From positions 1-41,801 of the forward strand of contig CATNDT010000005.1 of assembly GCA_950097035.1 (NCBI GenBank): a stretch of 41,801 nucleotides of DNA. Direction: 5' to 3'. The position numbers and the translations under genes were made by a program. Below, one piece after another: positions 1 through 7,059 of this stretch. The stretch comes from an uncultured Oscillibacter sp. Its GTDB lineage: Bacteria > Bacillota > Clostridia > Oscillospirales > Oscillospiraceae. Each line of letters begins with the position of its first letter. The stretch's first letter is position 1. The notes under the pieces were generated by a model that did not search any database, was not told the origin of the DNA, and worked only from the letters and a program-made list of their open reading frames with translations.

Positions 1-140
1 TATACCGCCAATACGAATGATATTCAACCGCCCTTTATAGAAGTTGACAGTAGCAAGCAATGCACCGGTATATACCCGGTGCCGCTTGTTGGTGGCCGAC
101 GGCCCCAAGCCCCAGTGCATCAGCGCAATTCCGCCCAATG
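1..140. other. Unidentified left edge, foreign to the adjoining methyltransferase remnant
   Basis: No gene start or recognisable domain is visible here. One minus-strand frame stays open from about position 155 to the window edge and reads as plausible protein (for example ALMHWGLGPSATNK), so this may be the interior of a gene running off the window. I could not assign it to a family. Homology to the methyltransferase on the right begins only at about 141, so a rearrangement boundary is likely there. Confidence 0.25.
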
Positions 141-636
141 CACAAGCCGCCGGAGAGTGGCACCAGCTGAAGCCGCTGTTTCCGCCTCTGGAGGGCATGG
201 CCGTGCTGGACCTGGGATGCGGCTACGGCTGGCACTGCACTACATCGAGAATTTGGACCAGGTGTTCCGGAATGTCTGGTGGACGCTGCGGCCCGGCGGC
301 ACGTTCCTGTTCAATATTGAGCATCCCGTCTTTACGTCCGGCGTTCACCAGGAGTGGATCTACGGGGAAGACGGAACTCCCAAGTATTGGCCTGTGGATG
401 ATTATTACCGACCCGGACAGCGGGTAACCCGGTTTCTGGGCTGTGAAGTGATCAAGCATCACCATACTCTGACGCAGATCCTCATGGGGCTTCTCCACTG
501 CGGATTTACCCTGGAGGTGGCGGAAGAGGTTCAGCCATCAGAGGAAATGCTGGAGATGCCAGGCATGAAAGATGAAATGCGGCGGCCTATGATGCTGCTG
601 GTTCGGGTAAAAAGGGAAGCGACCGGGGCGGATTGA
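141..636 (+). pseudogene. Class I SAM-dependent methyltransferase, remnant with internal deletion
   Basis: The first segment, from about 141, reads AAGEWHQLKPLFPPLEG and then the SAM-binding motif I, LDLGCGYGWHC. Near 230-240 the homology switches frame and jumps to the post-motif region (LALHYIENLDQVFRNVWW, then LRPGGTFLFNIEHP) and continues to a normal C-terminus ending at 636. In intact members of this small-molecule methyltransferase family some 60 residues of Rossmann fold lie between these blocks. Those residues, and the usual first 20-30 residues, are missing. The gene therefore has a large internal deletion plus a frameshift and cannot make an active enzyme. The family call rests on motif I and the conserved C-terminal half. 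The natural substrate cannot be told. Confidence 0.8.
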
Positions 637-899
637 TTCCAGGCCCTAAAGGAGCAGACCTTTCGGTATGGTTGGAGTGACTGTTGTCTCTTGGAGGGAT
701 CGGCCCACACAGATGTAGCGCGTTTAGATGGATTCTTCGTGCTGCGGACGTATCAGGCTTAACACGCTATAGACAAAGAGTACCTCTCGGACCGCATGGT
801 CCCATTCAGGAGACAGACAATATCGGCGGCGATCTATCCTGCCGCATATTGAAACAGCGAGACTTCTGCAAGATCATACGCTGATTCTGTAGAATTAAG
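637..899. other. Non-coding or decayed stretch before the first McrBC module
   Basis: Short frames are present on both strands, but none has a ribosome site, a recognisable motif or a sensible length. One plus-strand frame with two stops reads like a decayed protein (ARLDGFFVLRTYQA, then after a stop a further open run), so this may be a gene remnant. I could not identify it. The promoter of the downstream mcrB-like gene starts at the right end. Confidence 0.4.
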
Positions 900-928
900 T
901 TGATAGGATATGCCGGATCGTGTATTAT
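900..928 (+). promoter_or_regulatory. Predicted sigma-A promoter of the mcrB1-mcrC1 operon
   Basis: A TTGATA -35 hexamer at 900-905 and a TATTAT -10 hexamer at 923-928 are separated by exactly 17 bases. A start site near 935 would leave a leader of about 44 bases before the ATG at 979, with a GAGGAG ribosome site about 10 bases upstream of it. Confidence 0.65.
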
Positions 929-978
929 CATATAAATGGCATAATGCGTAAAACTGCTGGGCGAGGAGTGAAAACACA

Positions 979-3099
979 ATGGATATTCAAAGCACAGTTA
1001 CCAGAGTCAAAGGTGAATATAAAGACTACCTGCGGCAGACACATCCAGACTGGGCAGACAGTACGGTTAGCACCCATGTCTCCGATGCGTTCTATCTGTA
1101 CCAGAATACGATTGCTCTGTCTTTCTGGAAATGCTTTGCGGACGATACCTCCATGGCGGCGGCACGGCAGGATCTGCTCGACTATTTGAAAAATGAAGTC
1201 ATGCCGGACCGGGCCGAGGAGCGGGCCAAAGGATATTACAGAGATCTGACTATGCTCAAGGAGTTTCTCGACTCCAAGGGCGGGGTACGGCAGTACATCG
1301 GCTATGAGTATGACTGCGAGGCTACAATTTATCAATATGCCAAACGGGTGTATGACGAGGAGCTGGGGATCAAAGATGCAGTGAAAGCCCTGGGTAAAGA
1401 GGTTCCCTGTTTCGGAGAGGGAAGTCACAAATTTAAAGTTGGAAACCTGTTCCCCGCCATGATGAGCGGAAAGCACTATACCTGGAAGGCCAACACGGAG
1501 CTGACCGCCTATTTCATCACCCATATTGGTCAGGACTATGGGCGGGACAAGCTGGGCAACGCACTGCGGGCAACATTGGAGAACATCAAGTATTACTACG
1601 GTCAAACCGGCAATAAATCCACGAGCATCCGCCGGAGCTGCCGGAAGATCGCCGAGCAAAATGATATGGATATTTCCTTTGAGGATGATATTTTTGACGG
1701 AATCATCCCCAAGGAGTCCAGCGACGCGGTGCTGGCCGTGAACACCGCCGCGACCCGTTACTGGCTCTATGCCGCGGGAGACGGTTCCGCCAACTGGGAG
1801 AGCGACTATGCCGAGGGCGTCATGGCAATCGGATGGCCGGGAATGGGAGATCTGTCAGCCTACAGTTCAAAAGAGGAAATGCGGGCTAAAATGCGTGAGT
1901 TGTACGGCGGTACCGGCTCCTACCGAAACCAGGTGCTGGCAACCTGGCAGTTTGCCAACGAGATCAAGCCGGGCGATGTGGTCTTTGTGAAGAAAGGGCT
2001 GAAAAAAGTTGTAGGCCGGGGCGTTGTCGAGGGCGAATACATCTATGACAAACAGCGGGGTGAGTTCTGCCATATCCGCAAGGTTCGATGGACGGACAAG
2101 GGCGAGTGGGAACATCCGGACCAATATGTGATGAAAACCCTCACCGATATGACCCCATACATGGACTTTTTGAAGAAAATGCAGGCTTTGTTCGACGAAG
2201 GCAAACCGGAAGACTCCCTTGATGCCGGAGAAGAAGCAGCCGTTTATGATCCCTACACTGCCGAGGATTTCCTGCAGGACGTCTATATGGACGAGGAACG
2301 TTATCAAACCCTCAAAGCTCTTCTTATGACCAAGAAGAATGTAATCCTCCAGGGCGCTCCCGGCGTGGGCAAGACCTTCGCCGCCAAACGGCTGGCCTAC
2401 TCCATTATGGGGGAAAAGGATACCTCCCGCGTACAGATGGTGCAGTTCCACCAGAGCTACAGCTACGAGGACTTCATCATGGGGTTTCGGCCCATTGAGA
2501 CAGGCTTTACACTGAAAAAAGGCGTGTTCTATGAGTTTTGCCGAAAAGCGGAGAAAGACGATGAACGCCCCTATTTCTTTATCATCGACGAGATCAACCG
2601 GGGCAATCTGAGCAAGATCTTCGGAGAGCTGTTCATGCTGATCGAGAGCGACAAGCGGGGTGTGGAGCTACAGCTCCTCTATGCGGACGAGCAGTTCTCC
2701 ATTCCCGGCAACATCTATATCATCGGCATGATGAACACGGCGGACCGTAGCCTTGCCATGCTGGACTATGCCCTGCGCCGCCGCTTCGCTTTCTTTGAGA
2801 TGCCGCCGGCGTTCTCTTCAGCCGGGTTCCAGGCGTACAAGGCGAAGATCAACAACATCAAATTCAACCGCCTTGTGGATACCGTGGAACGCTTGAACAG
2901 AGAGATCACCGAAGATGATTCTCTGGGCGAGGGCTTCCGCATCGGCCACAGTTATTTCTGCACAAATATCAACATCAGTGATGAGTGGCTGCGCTCCGTG
3001 GTGGAGTTTGAGCTGATCCCGCTGCTCAAGGAGTACTGGTTTGACGAGCCGGCAAAGGTCAAGGACTGGAGCCATGTTCTGTGGGAGGCCGTCAAATGA
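979..3099 (+). CDS. mcrB: McrB-type GTPase with central EVE/PUA-like domain (type IV restriction)
   Basis: This is the motor subunit of an McrBC-like modification-dependent restriction system. Residues 1 to about 240 are an unassigned, mainly helical region. Residues of about 258-395 (starting YWLYAAGDGSANW and including FANEIKPGDVVFVKKG) have the pattern of EVE/PUA-superfamily domains, which read modified bases. Residues of about 440-690 form the McrB AAA+ GTPase: Walker A GAPGVGKT at 459-466, Walker B IIDEINRGN around D537/E538, and the McrB signature MNTADRS at 585-591. The gene overlaps mcrC by an ATGA junction, so the two are translationally coupled. By analogy with E. coli McrBC it would hydrolyse GTP to translocate on DNA and activate the McrC nuclease. 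Which modification is recognised is unknown. The central rather than N-terminal position of the reader domain is notable. Confidence 0.85.
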   Translation: MDIQSTVTRVKGEYKDYLRQTHPDWADSTVSTHVSDAFYLYQNTIALSFWKCFADDTSMAAARQDLLDYLKNEVMPDRAEERAKGYYRDLTMLKEFLDSKGGVRQYIGYEYDCEATIYQYAKRVYDEELGIKDAVKALGKEVPCFGEGSHKFKVGNLFPAMMSGKHYTWKANTELTAYFITHIGQDYGRDKLGNALRATLENIKYYYGQTGNKSTSIRRSCRKIAEQNDMDISFEDDIFDGIIPKESSDAVLAVNTAATRYWLYAAGDGSANWESDYAEGVMAIGWPGMGDLSAYSSKEEMRAKMRELYGGTGSYRNQVLATWQFANEIKPGDVVFVKKGLKKVVGRGVVEGEYIYDKQRGEFCHIRKVRWTDKGEWEHPDQYVMKTLTDMTPYMDFLKKMQALFDEGKPEDSLDAGEEAAVYDPYTAEDFLQDVYMDEERYQTLKALLMTKKNVILQGAPGVGKTFAAKRLAYSIMGEKDTSRVQMVQFHQSYSYEDFIMGFRPIETGFTLKKGVFYEFCRKAEKDDERPYFFIIDEINRGNLSKIFGELFMLIESDKRGVELQLLYADEQFSIPGNIYIIGMMNTADRSLAMLDYALRRRFAFFEMPPAFSSAGFQAYKAKINNIKFNRLVDTVERLNREITEDDSLGEGFRIGHSYFCTNINISDEWLRSVVEFELIPLLKEYWFDEPAKVKDWSHVLWEAVK

Positions 3100-4163
3100 T
3101 TCGCAGGGTCCAGAACATCTACTATATGCTGGCCTATGCCTTCCAGGTGCTCCACGAAAAGGGTTACCGGGATGTGGCGTCGGAGGAATTTGAAAACGGG
3201 CTGGAACTGCTGGCGGCCATCCTCTGCCGGGGCGTCTCCACCCAGATCAAGCGTGGGCTGATCCGACAGTACTGCACCCGGGAGGAGGCGCTGTCCGTCC
3301 CGCGGGGAAAGATCGAAATCAACACTTCCATCCGGACGCTGACCATCCGGAAAAAGCAGCTGGTCTGTGCCTGCGATGAGTTTTCTGTTGACGCTTACCC
3401 AAACCGGATTATCAAGACGACCCTGTCTGTGCTGCTCCGGTCAAACCTGTCCAGACCCAGAAAAAAGGAGCTGCGCAGGCTGCTGGCCTTTTTTGACGGA
3501 GTCACCCCTCTGGACATTCATACTATCAACTGGAATGTCCCATATGACCGGAACAATCAGACCTACCGCATGATCCTTGCCGTCTGTCAGATGCTCCTCA
3601 AGGGGATGCTCCAGACGGAGTCCGCCGGGGCCTTCAGGATGATGGAGTATCTGGATGACCAGAGCATGGCGAAGCTGTACGAGAAGTTCATCCTCGGCTA
3701 CTATCAGAGGGAGCATCCGGCGCTCAAGGCGTATGCGCCGCAGATCAAGTGGGCGGTCACCGACGGCCATGACGCGCAGCTTCCCGCTATGCAGACGGAT
3801 ATCGTATTATCCAGCAGAGAGACCGGGAAAACGCTGATCATCGATGCAAAATATTACTCCCACAATATGCAGATGAAAGCGCCCTATATGGCCCGGACGG
3901 TCCACTCCAACAACTTGTATCAGATTTTCGCCTACGTCAAGAACTGGCCCGCCGCCCCTGACGAGAGCGTGGCGGGGATGCTGTTGTACGCCGGAACGGA
4001 CGATGAGGTCCAGCCGGACAATGACTATCAGATCAGCGGGAATACGATCAGCGTAAAGACGCTGGATCTGGATTGTGATTTCACCGATATTGCAAAAAAG
4101 CTGGATGAGATTGCCGCAGGGGTTGCATCACCGGGCAAACGTATCGTGGAGAATGTGGTGTAA
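3096..4163 (+). CDS. mcrC: McrC-type nuclease subunit
   Basis: 355 residues. The start is the ATG at 3096, inside the ATGA overlap with mcrB. The N-terminus (MIRRVQNIYYMLAYAF) and the C-terminal PD-(D/E)XK nuclease core are typical of McrC/LlaJI-type proteins. The acidic residue D235 (QTDIVL) precedes the DAK triad D250-A-K252 in LIIDAKYYS, as expected for metal-dependent cleavage. In the known systems McrC docks on the McrB hexamer through its N-terminal part, stimulates GTP hydrolysis and cuts DNA. The reading frame is intact and all visible catalytic residues are present, so this module could be functional. The next open frame begins only three bases after its stop but is a broken, unrelated gene. 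Confidence 0.85.
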   Translation: MIRRVQNIYYMLAYAFQVLHEKGYRDVASEEFENGLELLAAILCRGVSTQIKRGLIRQYCTREEALSVPRGKIEINTSIRTLTIRKKQLVCACDEFSVDAYPNRIIKTTLSVLLRSNLSRPRKKELRRLLAFFDGVTPLDIHTINWNVPYDRNNQTYRMILAVCQMLLKGMLQTESAGAFRMMEYLDDQSMAKLYEKFILGYYQREHPALKAYAPQIKWAVTDGHDAQLPAMQTDIVLSSRETGKTLIIDAKYYSHNMQMKAPYMARTVHSNNLYQIFAYVKNWPAAPDESVAGMLLYAGTDDEVQPDNDYQISGNTISVKTLDLDCDFTDIAKKLDEIAAGVASPGKRIVENVV

Positions 4164-4166
4164 CAT

Positions 4167-4533
4167 ATGATTATTCTGATTGCAGGGGCGTCTCACACCG
4201 GGAAAACGCTTCTGGCCCAAAGGCTGCTGGAAAAATACGGATGCCCCTATCTCTCCATCGGTCAGAGATTTTGAAGAAGCGTACCGCGTCCAGATCCAAT
4301 ACCGCTGCCTGGCCATGAGCGAGGCGTACGTCTGGGCGCATTACTACGATATCAAGAAATACGCAAGTATCGTGGAACACAGAGCAGACGATGAGGACTG
4401 CACCTTGGAAAGCCTGCTCCAGGACAACGCAGAAGTATTGGAGCAGTGCCGGAAATACGGTGTCGAGTACACCTTGATCGATGGGACATATCATGGGACA
4501 TATCAGGCAGACATTGGAGGCGGTACGGAATGA
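4167..4533 (+). pseudogene. P-loop nucleotide kinase-like protein, internal deletion and frameshift
   Basis: The start is intact: MIILIAGASHTGKTLLAQRL carries a Walker A motif (GASHTGKT) and is followed by LLEKYGCPYLSIG, the usual beginning of small adenylate/shikimate-kinase-like P-loop proteins. A stop follows at about 4272-4274. From about 4270 the C-terminal half of the same kind of protein continues in another frame (DFEEAYRVQIQYRCLAMSE, then HYYDIKKYASIVEHR and KYGVEYTLID) to a stop at 4531-4533. Roughly 60-70 middle residues are absent. The parts sit in the right order, so this is an intragenic deletion, not a fusion of two genes. It lies 3 bases after mcrC and overlaps the next gene by ATGA, which suggests a former operon. 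Confidence 0.75.
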
Positions 4534-4792
4534 ACGTCATCTGCTTTGGCGACTCCAACACCTACGGCTACGATCCCCGCTTCTGATGCGCCGCGGGGAG
4601 TGGGTGACGAGCCAGCAGCTCATCGATGGCTCCCGCACGTTCGTCCGGTGTTGCCGGAGTTTGGCCAAACGGCTGGACATCCGCTTCGCCGACGCCGGGG
4701 ACTGGGACATCCCCGTGACCTATGACGGCGTACACTTCACGGAGCAGGGCCACCGGGCCTTTGCCGTCGGACTTTTGGAGGTGCTCAAATGA
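4530..4792 (+). pseudogene. SGNH/GDSL hydrolase, internal deletion and frameshift
   Basis: The first codons (MNVICFGDSNTYGYDPRF) contain the SGNH block I motif GDSNTYG of arylesterase-like lipases, then a stop follows at about 4584-4586. In another frame, from about 4585, the C-terminal part continues (MRRGEWVTSQQLIDGS) and contains the block V catalytic Asp-His region DGVHFTEQGH before the stop at 4790-4792. Blocks II and III, with the Gly and Asn oxyanion residues, are missing. Intact homologues have about 210 residues, so more than 100 are gone. Both gene ends are preserved and the start and stop still overlap the neighbours by ATGA, so the original operon spacing survives around the deletion. 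Confidence 0.8.
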
Positions 4793-5169
4793 GACGAATG
4801 ATCCCTGTGCTGCTCTCCCTTCTGCTGCTGACCGGATGCGGCGGAGGTGAAGAAAAGGCCTCCTACCAGCAGATCAGCCAGGAGGAGGCCAAGGAGATGA
4901 TGGATACCCAGGAGGTCGTCATCCTGGATGTGCGGGAGCAGGACGAATACGACAGCGGCCACATCCCCAATGCGGTCCTGCTGCCGGTGGGAACCATTGA
5001 CGGGGACACCGCCGCCGCGGTGATCCCGGAGAAGGATACAACGGTCCTGGTGTACTGCCGCAGCGGAAACCGCAGCAAGACGGCCTCCTCCGCTCTGGCG
5101 GAGCTGGGCTATACCGACATCTGCGAATTCGGCGGCATCAAGACCTGGCCCTACGAGACGGAGCCGTAG
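4789..5169 (+). CDS. Rhodanese-like domain lipoprotein
   Basis: 126 residues. An N-terminal lipoprotein signal (MRRMIPVLLSLLLLTGCGGG) with lipobox LTGC predicts anchoring on the outer face of the membrane. Residues of about 30-120 form one rhodanese domain: the CH2A-like box VVILDVREQDEYDSGHIPNA and the active-site loop CRSGNRS with the catalytic cysteine. Such single-domain proteins transfer or bind sulfane sulfur; the actual partner outside the cell is unknown. The gene overlaps the preceding pseudogene by ATGA. Its 3' end overlaps the convergent yaaA frame by about 32 bases. The frame is intact. Confidence 0.85.
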   Translation: MRRMIPVLLSLLLLTGCGGGEEKASYQQISQEEAKEMMDTQEVVILDVREQDEYDSGHIPNAVLLPVGTIDGDTAAAVIPEKDTTVLVYCRSGNRSKTASSALAELGYTDICEFGGIKTWPYETEP

Positions 5170-5953
5170 AGCGGCGACGAGACGGCTGCCCTGTGTCAAT
5201 GGGATGTTCCGGCTGTTTGAGAAATACAAAGTGATTTTCCGCAGACAGATCCCCATGGAAACAATAGCCCAGCTGGTCAAAGGCCCGGAGGTTCTCCGGG
5301 TCTTCAATTTTATGCTCCGCCATCCAGCGCGCCATCTGGCCCCGGGCCATCTTGCACTGGGTGCCCTTCTCGATGACCTTGCCGCCTTTCCACTCGCCGA
5401 AGATGCAGGTGACAAAGCGGACGTTCCCGGGCAGATGGGGCTCCACCGCTTTGCGGTACTCCTTGGAGGCCAGGTTCAGTACGAAACCTGTCTCAGCCGC
5501 CAACTGCCGGGCCAGACGGTCACTCCAGAACTGGTACAGGTCCCGGCAGCCGTTCACTTTTAGCTGTGCCTGCATCTCCAGCCGGTAGGGGGTCACACCG
5601 TCGAAGGGCCGCAACAGCCCGTAGAAGCCGGAGAGAATCCGCAGATGTTCCCGGAGGTAGTCCAGGTGGGATGCCTCCATCACGCCGGGGGCCATGTAGC
5701 GGTACTGGATACCCTCGTAGGCGATGATGGCCGGGGTAAGGCTGCGGCGCAGGTCCATGTGCTCCAGCCGCTCCACGTTCAGCTTTGCGATGGTGTCGTT
5801 GCACTTCCAAAGGCTCTGCAATTCCTTGGGAGACATGGTTTGCATAACGGCTTTCAGCCGCTCCGTCTGTTCCAGAAACTGTGGCAGGCTGTCCACGACA
5901 AAGCTGTCCCCATCCATCACCATTTTTTTTGCCGGGGCGATGATGATGCGCAT
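5138..5953 (-). CDS. yaaA: YaaA family protein (peroxide stress response, DUF328)
   Basis: 271 residues from the ATG at 5953, which is preceded by GAGGAG lying over the stop of the upstream gene. The start MRIIIAPAKKM and the conserved blocks AIIAYEGIQYRYM, LRILSGFYGLLRPFDGVTPY, and the DLYQFW and NLASKEY motifs define the YaaA/DUF328 family. In E. coli YaaA binds DNA and limits damage from unincorporated iron during peroxide stress. Family members are about 250 residues. The extra 20-odd C-terminal residues here (ending SRRARS) are basic and run antisense across the end of the rhodanese gene, so the original stop may have been lost. It is last in a three-gene minus-strand operon with the HEAT-like and deformylase genes. 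Confidence 0.88.
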   Translation of the reverse strand: MRIIIAPAKKMVMDGDSFVVDSLPQFLEQTERLKAVMQTMSPKELQSLWKCNDTIAKLNVERLEHMDLRRSLTPAIIAYEGIQYRYMAPGVMEASHLDYLREHLRILSGFYGLLRPFDGVTPYRLEMQAQLKVNGCRDLYQFWSDRLARQLAAETGFVLNLASKEYRKAVEPHLPGNVRFVTCIFGEWKGGKVIEKGTQCKMARGQMARWMAEHKIEDPENLRAFDQLGYCFHGDLSAENHFVFLKQPEHPIDTGQPSRRRSTAPSRRARS

Positions 5954-5957
5954 AGGT

Positions 5958-6398
5958 TTACTCCTCAATTTTTCGCAGCGCCGCCACGATGTCCTTCAAA
6001 ATCAGAGGCTGCATACTGTCCGGATATCTGCTCAAATCGGCCTGCTCCAGCGCCGCCCGAATGCGGGCAATCAGTTCCGGCTTTCCCTCCGCTACCTCCG
6101 GCAGCGCCGCCACACACTGGCGGGCTGTGATGGGCTTCACATCTGTTATATGGGATAGAAATTCCTCCAGCAGCGCGTCAAATTTTCCCTCCCTGTCCCA
6201 ACGGGCATTGGCGGCCAGAATGGCGATTGCCCGGTTGCGGACCAGGGAGTTTTTATGCCGTAAAAGTTCTGCGAAGCGGTCAAAACAGGGATACCAGGTG
6301 TCGGAGGCCCGGCTCTCCTCTACGATCTGCTGAGTGAAAGCATAAGCGCCCTTGGCGTCTTTTCCCGTTAGGCGGGCGATACAAGCGTCGAAGTCCAT
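5958..6398 (-). CDS. HEAT-repeat-like protein (often annotated SufBD-like)
   Basis: 146 residues, wholly helical in appearance, with repeated pairs of amphipathic helices (WYPCFDRFAELLRHKNSLVR, then NRAIAILAANARWD) typical of HEAT-type repeats. It has no signal peptide or catalytic motif. Clostridial homologues carry this fold with no proven function. The ATG lies next to the deformylase stop at 6400-6402, and its own stop sits 4 bases before yaaA, so the three genes are co-transcribed. A role as a small scaffold or binding protein is inferred from the fold only. Confidence 0.65.
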   Translation of the reverse strand: MDFDACIARLTGKDAKGAYAFTQQIVEESRASDTWYPCFDRFAELLRHKNSLVRNRAIAILAANARWDREGKFDALLEEFLSHITDVKPITARQCVAALPEVAEGKPELIARIRAALEQADLSRYPDSMQPLILKDIVAALRKIEE

Positions 6399-6399
6399 G

Positions 6400-6810
6400 T
6401 CAGATCAGCACCCCCTCGCAGTGGTCGATCTCGTGCTGGATGATCTGGGCAGTCCAGCCGGTGAAGGTCTTGAAGCGGGTCTGAAACTGCTCGTTCTGAT
6501 ACTGCACTTTAATGGACTGCCAGCGCCTGGCCTTCCGGATACCGGAGAGGGAGAGGCAGCCCTCCTCCGCCTCGTAAGGCCCGGACTTTTTGATGATCTC
6601 CGGGTTGAACATGACCATGTACTTGCCCTCATTGTCAAAGACGATGATCCGCCTGTTGACGCCGATCATGTTGGCCGCCATGCCCACACAGCCGTCCTTG
6701 TGGGCGGTCAGGGTGTCCAGCAGGTCCTGGGCAACGGGTAAATCGTCAGACGTGGCGGGCTCTGCTTTTTGGGAGAGGAAGGTCTCGTCTTTCATAATGG
6801 GTTGAGTCAT
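6400..6810 (-). CDS. def: Peptide deformylase-like protein, variant motif I
   Basis: 136 residues from the ATG at 6810, with a GGAGG ribosome site about 6 bases upstream. Two of the three deformylase motifs are perfect: EGCLS (the metal-binding cysteine) and HEIDH (two metal histidines and the catalytic glutamate). Motif I, normally GxGxAAxQ, reads VGMAANMIG, so the oxyanion-stabilising Gln is replaced by Met. This variant is a recognisable subgroup in Clostridia, shorter than the housekeeping enzyme. It may deformylate peptides poorly or act on other N-acyl substrates; that is inference. It is the first gene of the def-HEAT-yaaA operon and has its own promoter at 6862-6890. Confidence 0.8.
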   Translation of the reverse strand: MTQPIMKDETFLSQKAEPATSDDLPVAQDLLDTLTAHKDGCVGMAANMIGVNRRIIVFDNEGKYMVMFNPEIIKKSGPYEAEEGCLSLSGIRKARRWQSIKVQYQNEQFQTRFKTFTGWTAQIIQHEIDHCEGVLI

Positions 6811-6861
6811 GGCGACGCCTCCGTACCCGCTCCTCGTGCGGAGCGGGATGTATTTGTGGAT

Positions 6862-6890
6862 AGGATAGCATAAATGGAAGAAAAGCGCAA
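6862..6890 (-). promoter_or_regulatory. Predicted promoter of the def-HEAT-yaaA operon
   Basis: On the minus strand TTGCGC (6885-6890) and TATCCT (6862-6867) are 17 bases apart. A perfect 8-bp hairpin (arms 6826-6833 and 6840-6847, loop 6 bases) lies in the leader between this promoter and the ribosome site. It has no U-tract, so it is not a classical terminator. Confidence 0.45.
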
Positions 6891-6910
6891 ATGGGATTGC
6901 TGCCGCCCCA

Positions 6911-6939
6911 TTGCTTCCACTGGGAAAAATATGTATAAT
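6911..6939 (+). promoter_or_regulatory. Predicted promoter of the second McrBC module
   Basis: TTGCTT (6911-6916) and a consensus TATAAT (6934-6939) are separated by 17 bases. It lies back to back with the deformylase promoter. The ATG at 7060 would have a leader of about 115 bases. Confidence 0.6.
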
Positions 6940-7059
6940 GGTAAAAAGCCTCAAAAGGAGTCTGCCGCGTGTTTCGCCGCAGCCACCGCGTTTGTGGAAA
7001 ACCCGTTGGGTGACGAGGAAAGCAATCAGGCGCTGGCGACGCTGATAGGGAGATCGGAT

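Noticed and set aside
5138-5210. The basic C-terminal tail of YaaA as a new functional domain
   Set aside because: It is only about 20 residues, Arg/Ser-rich and antisense to the rhodanese gene end, so loss of the original stop codon explains it better.
6874-7059. An N-terminal extension of the second McrB to an upstream ATG
   Set aside because: That start would lie upstream of the predicted promoter and lacks a ribosome site, while the ATG at 7060 has AGGGAG at the right distance. The extension reads as low-information sequence.
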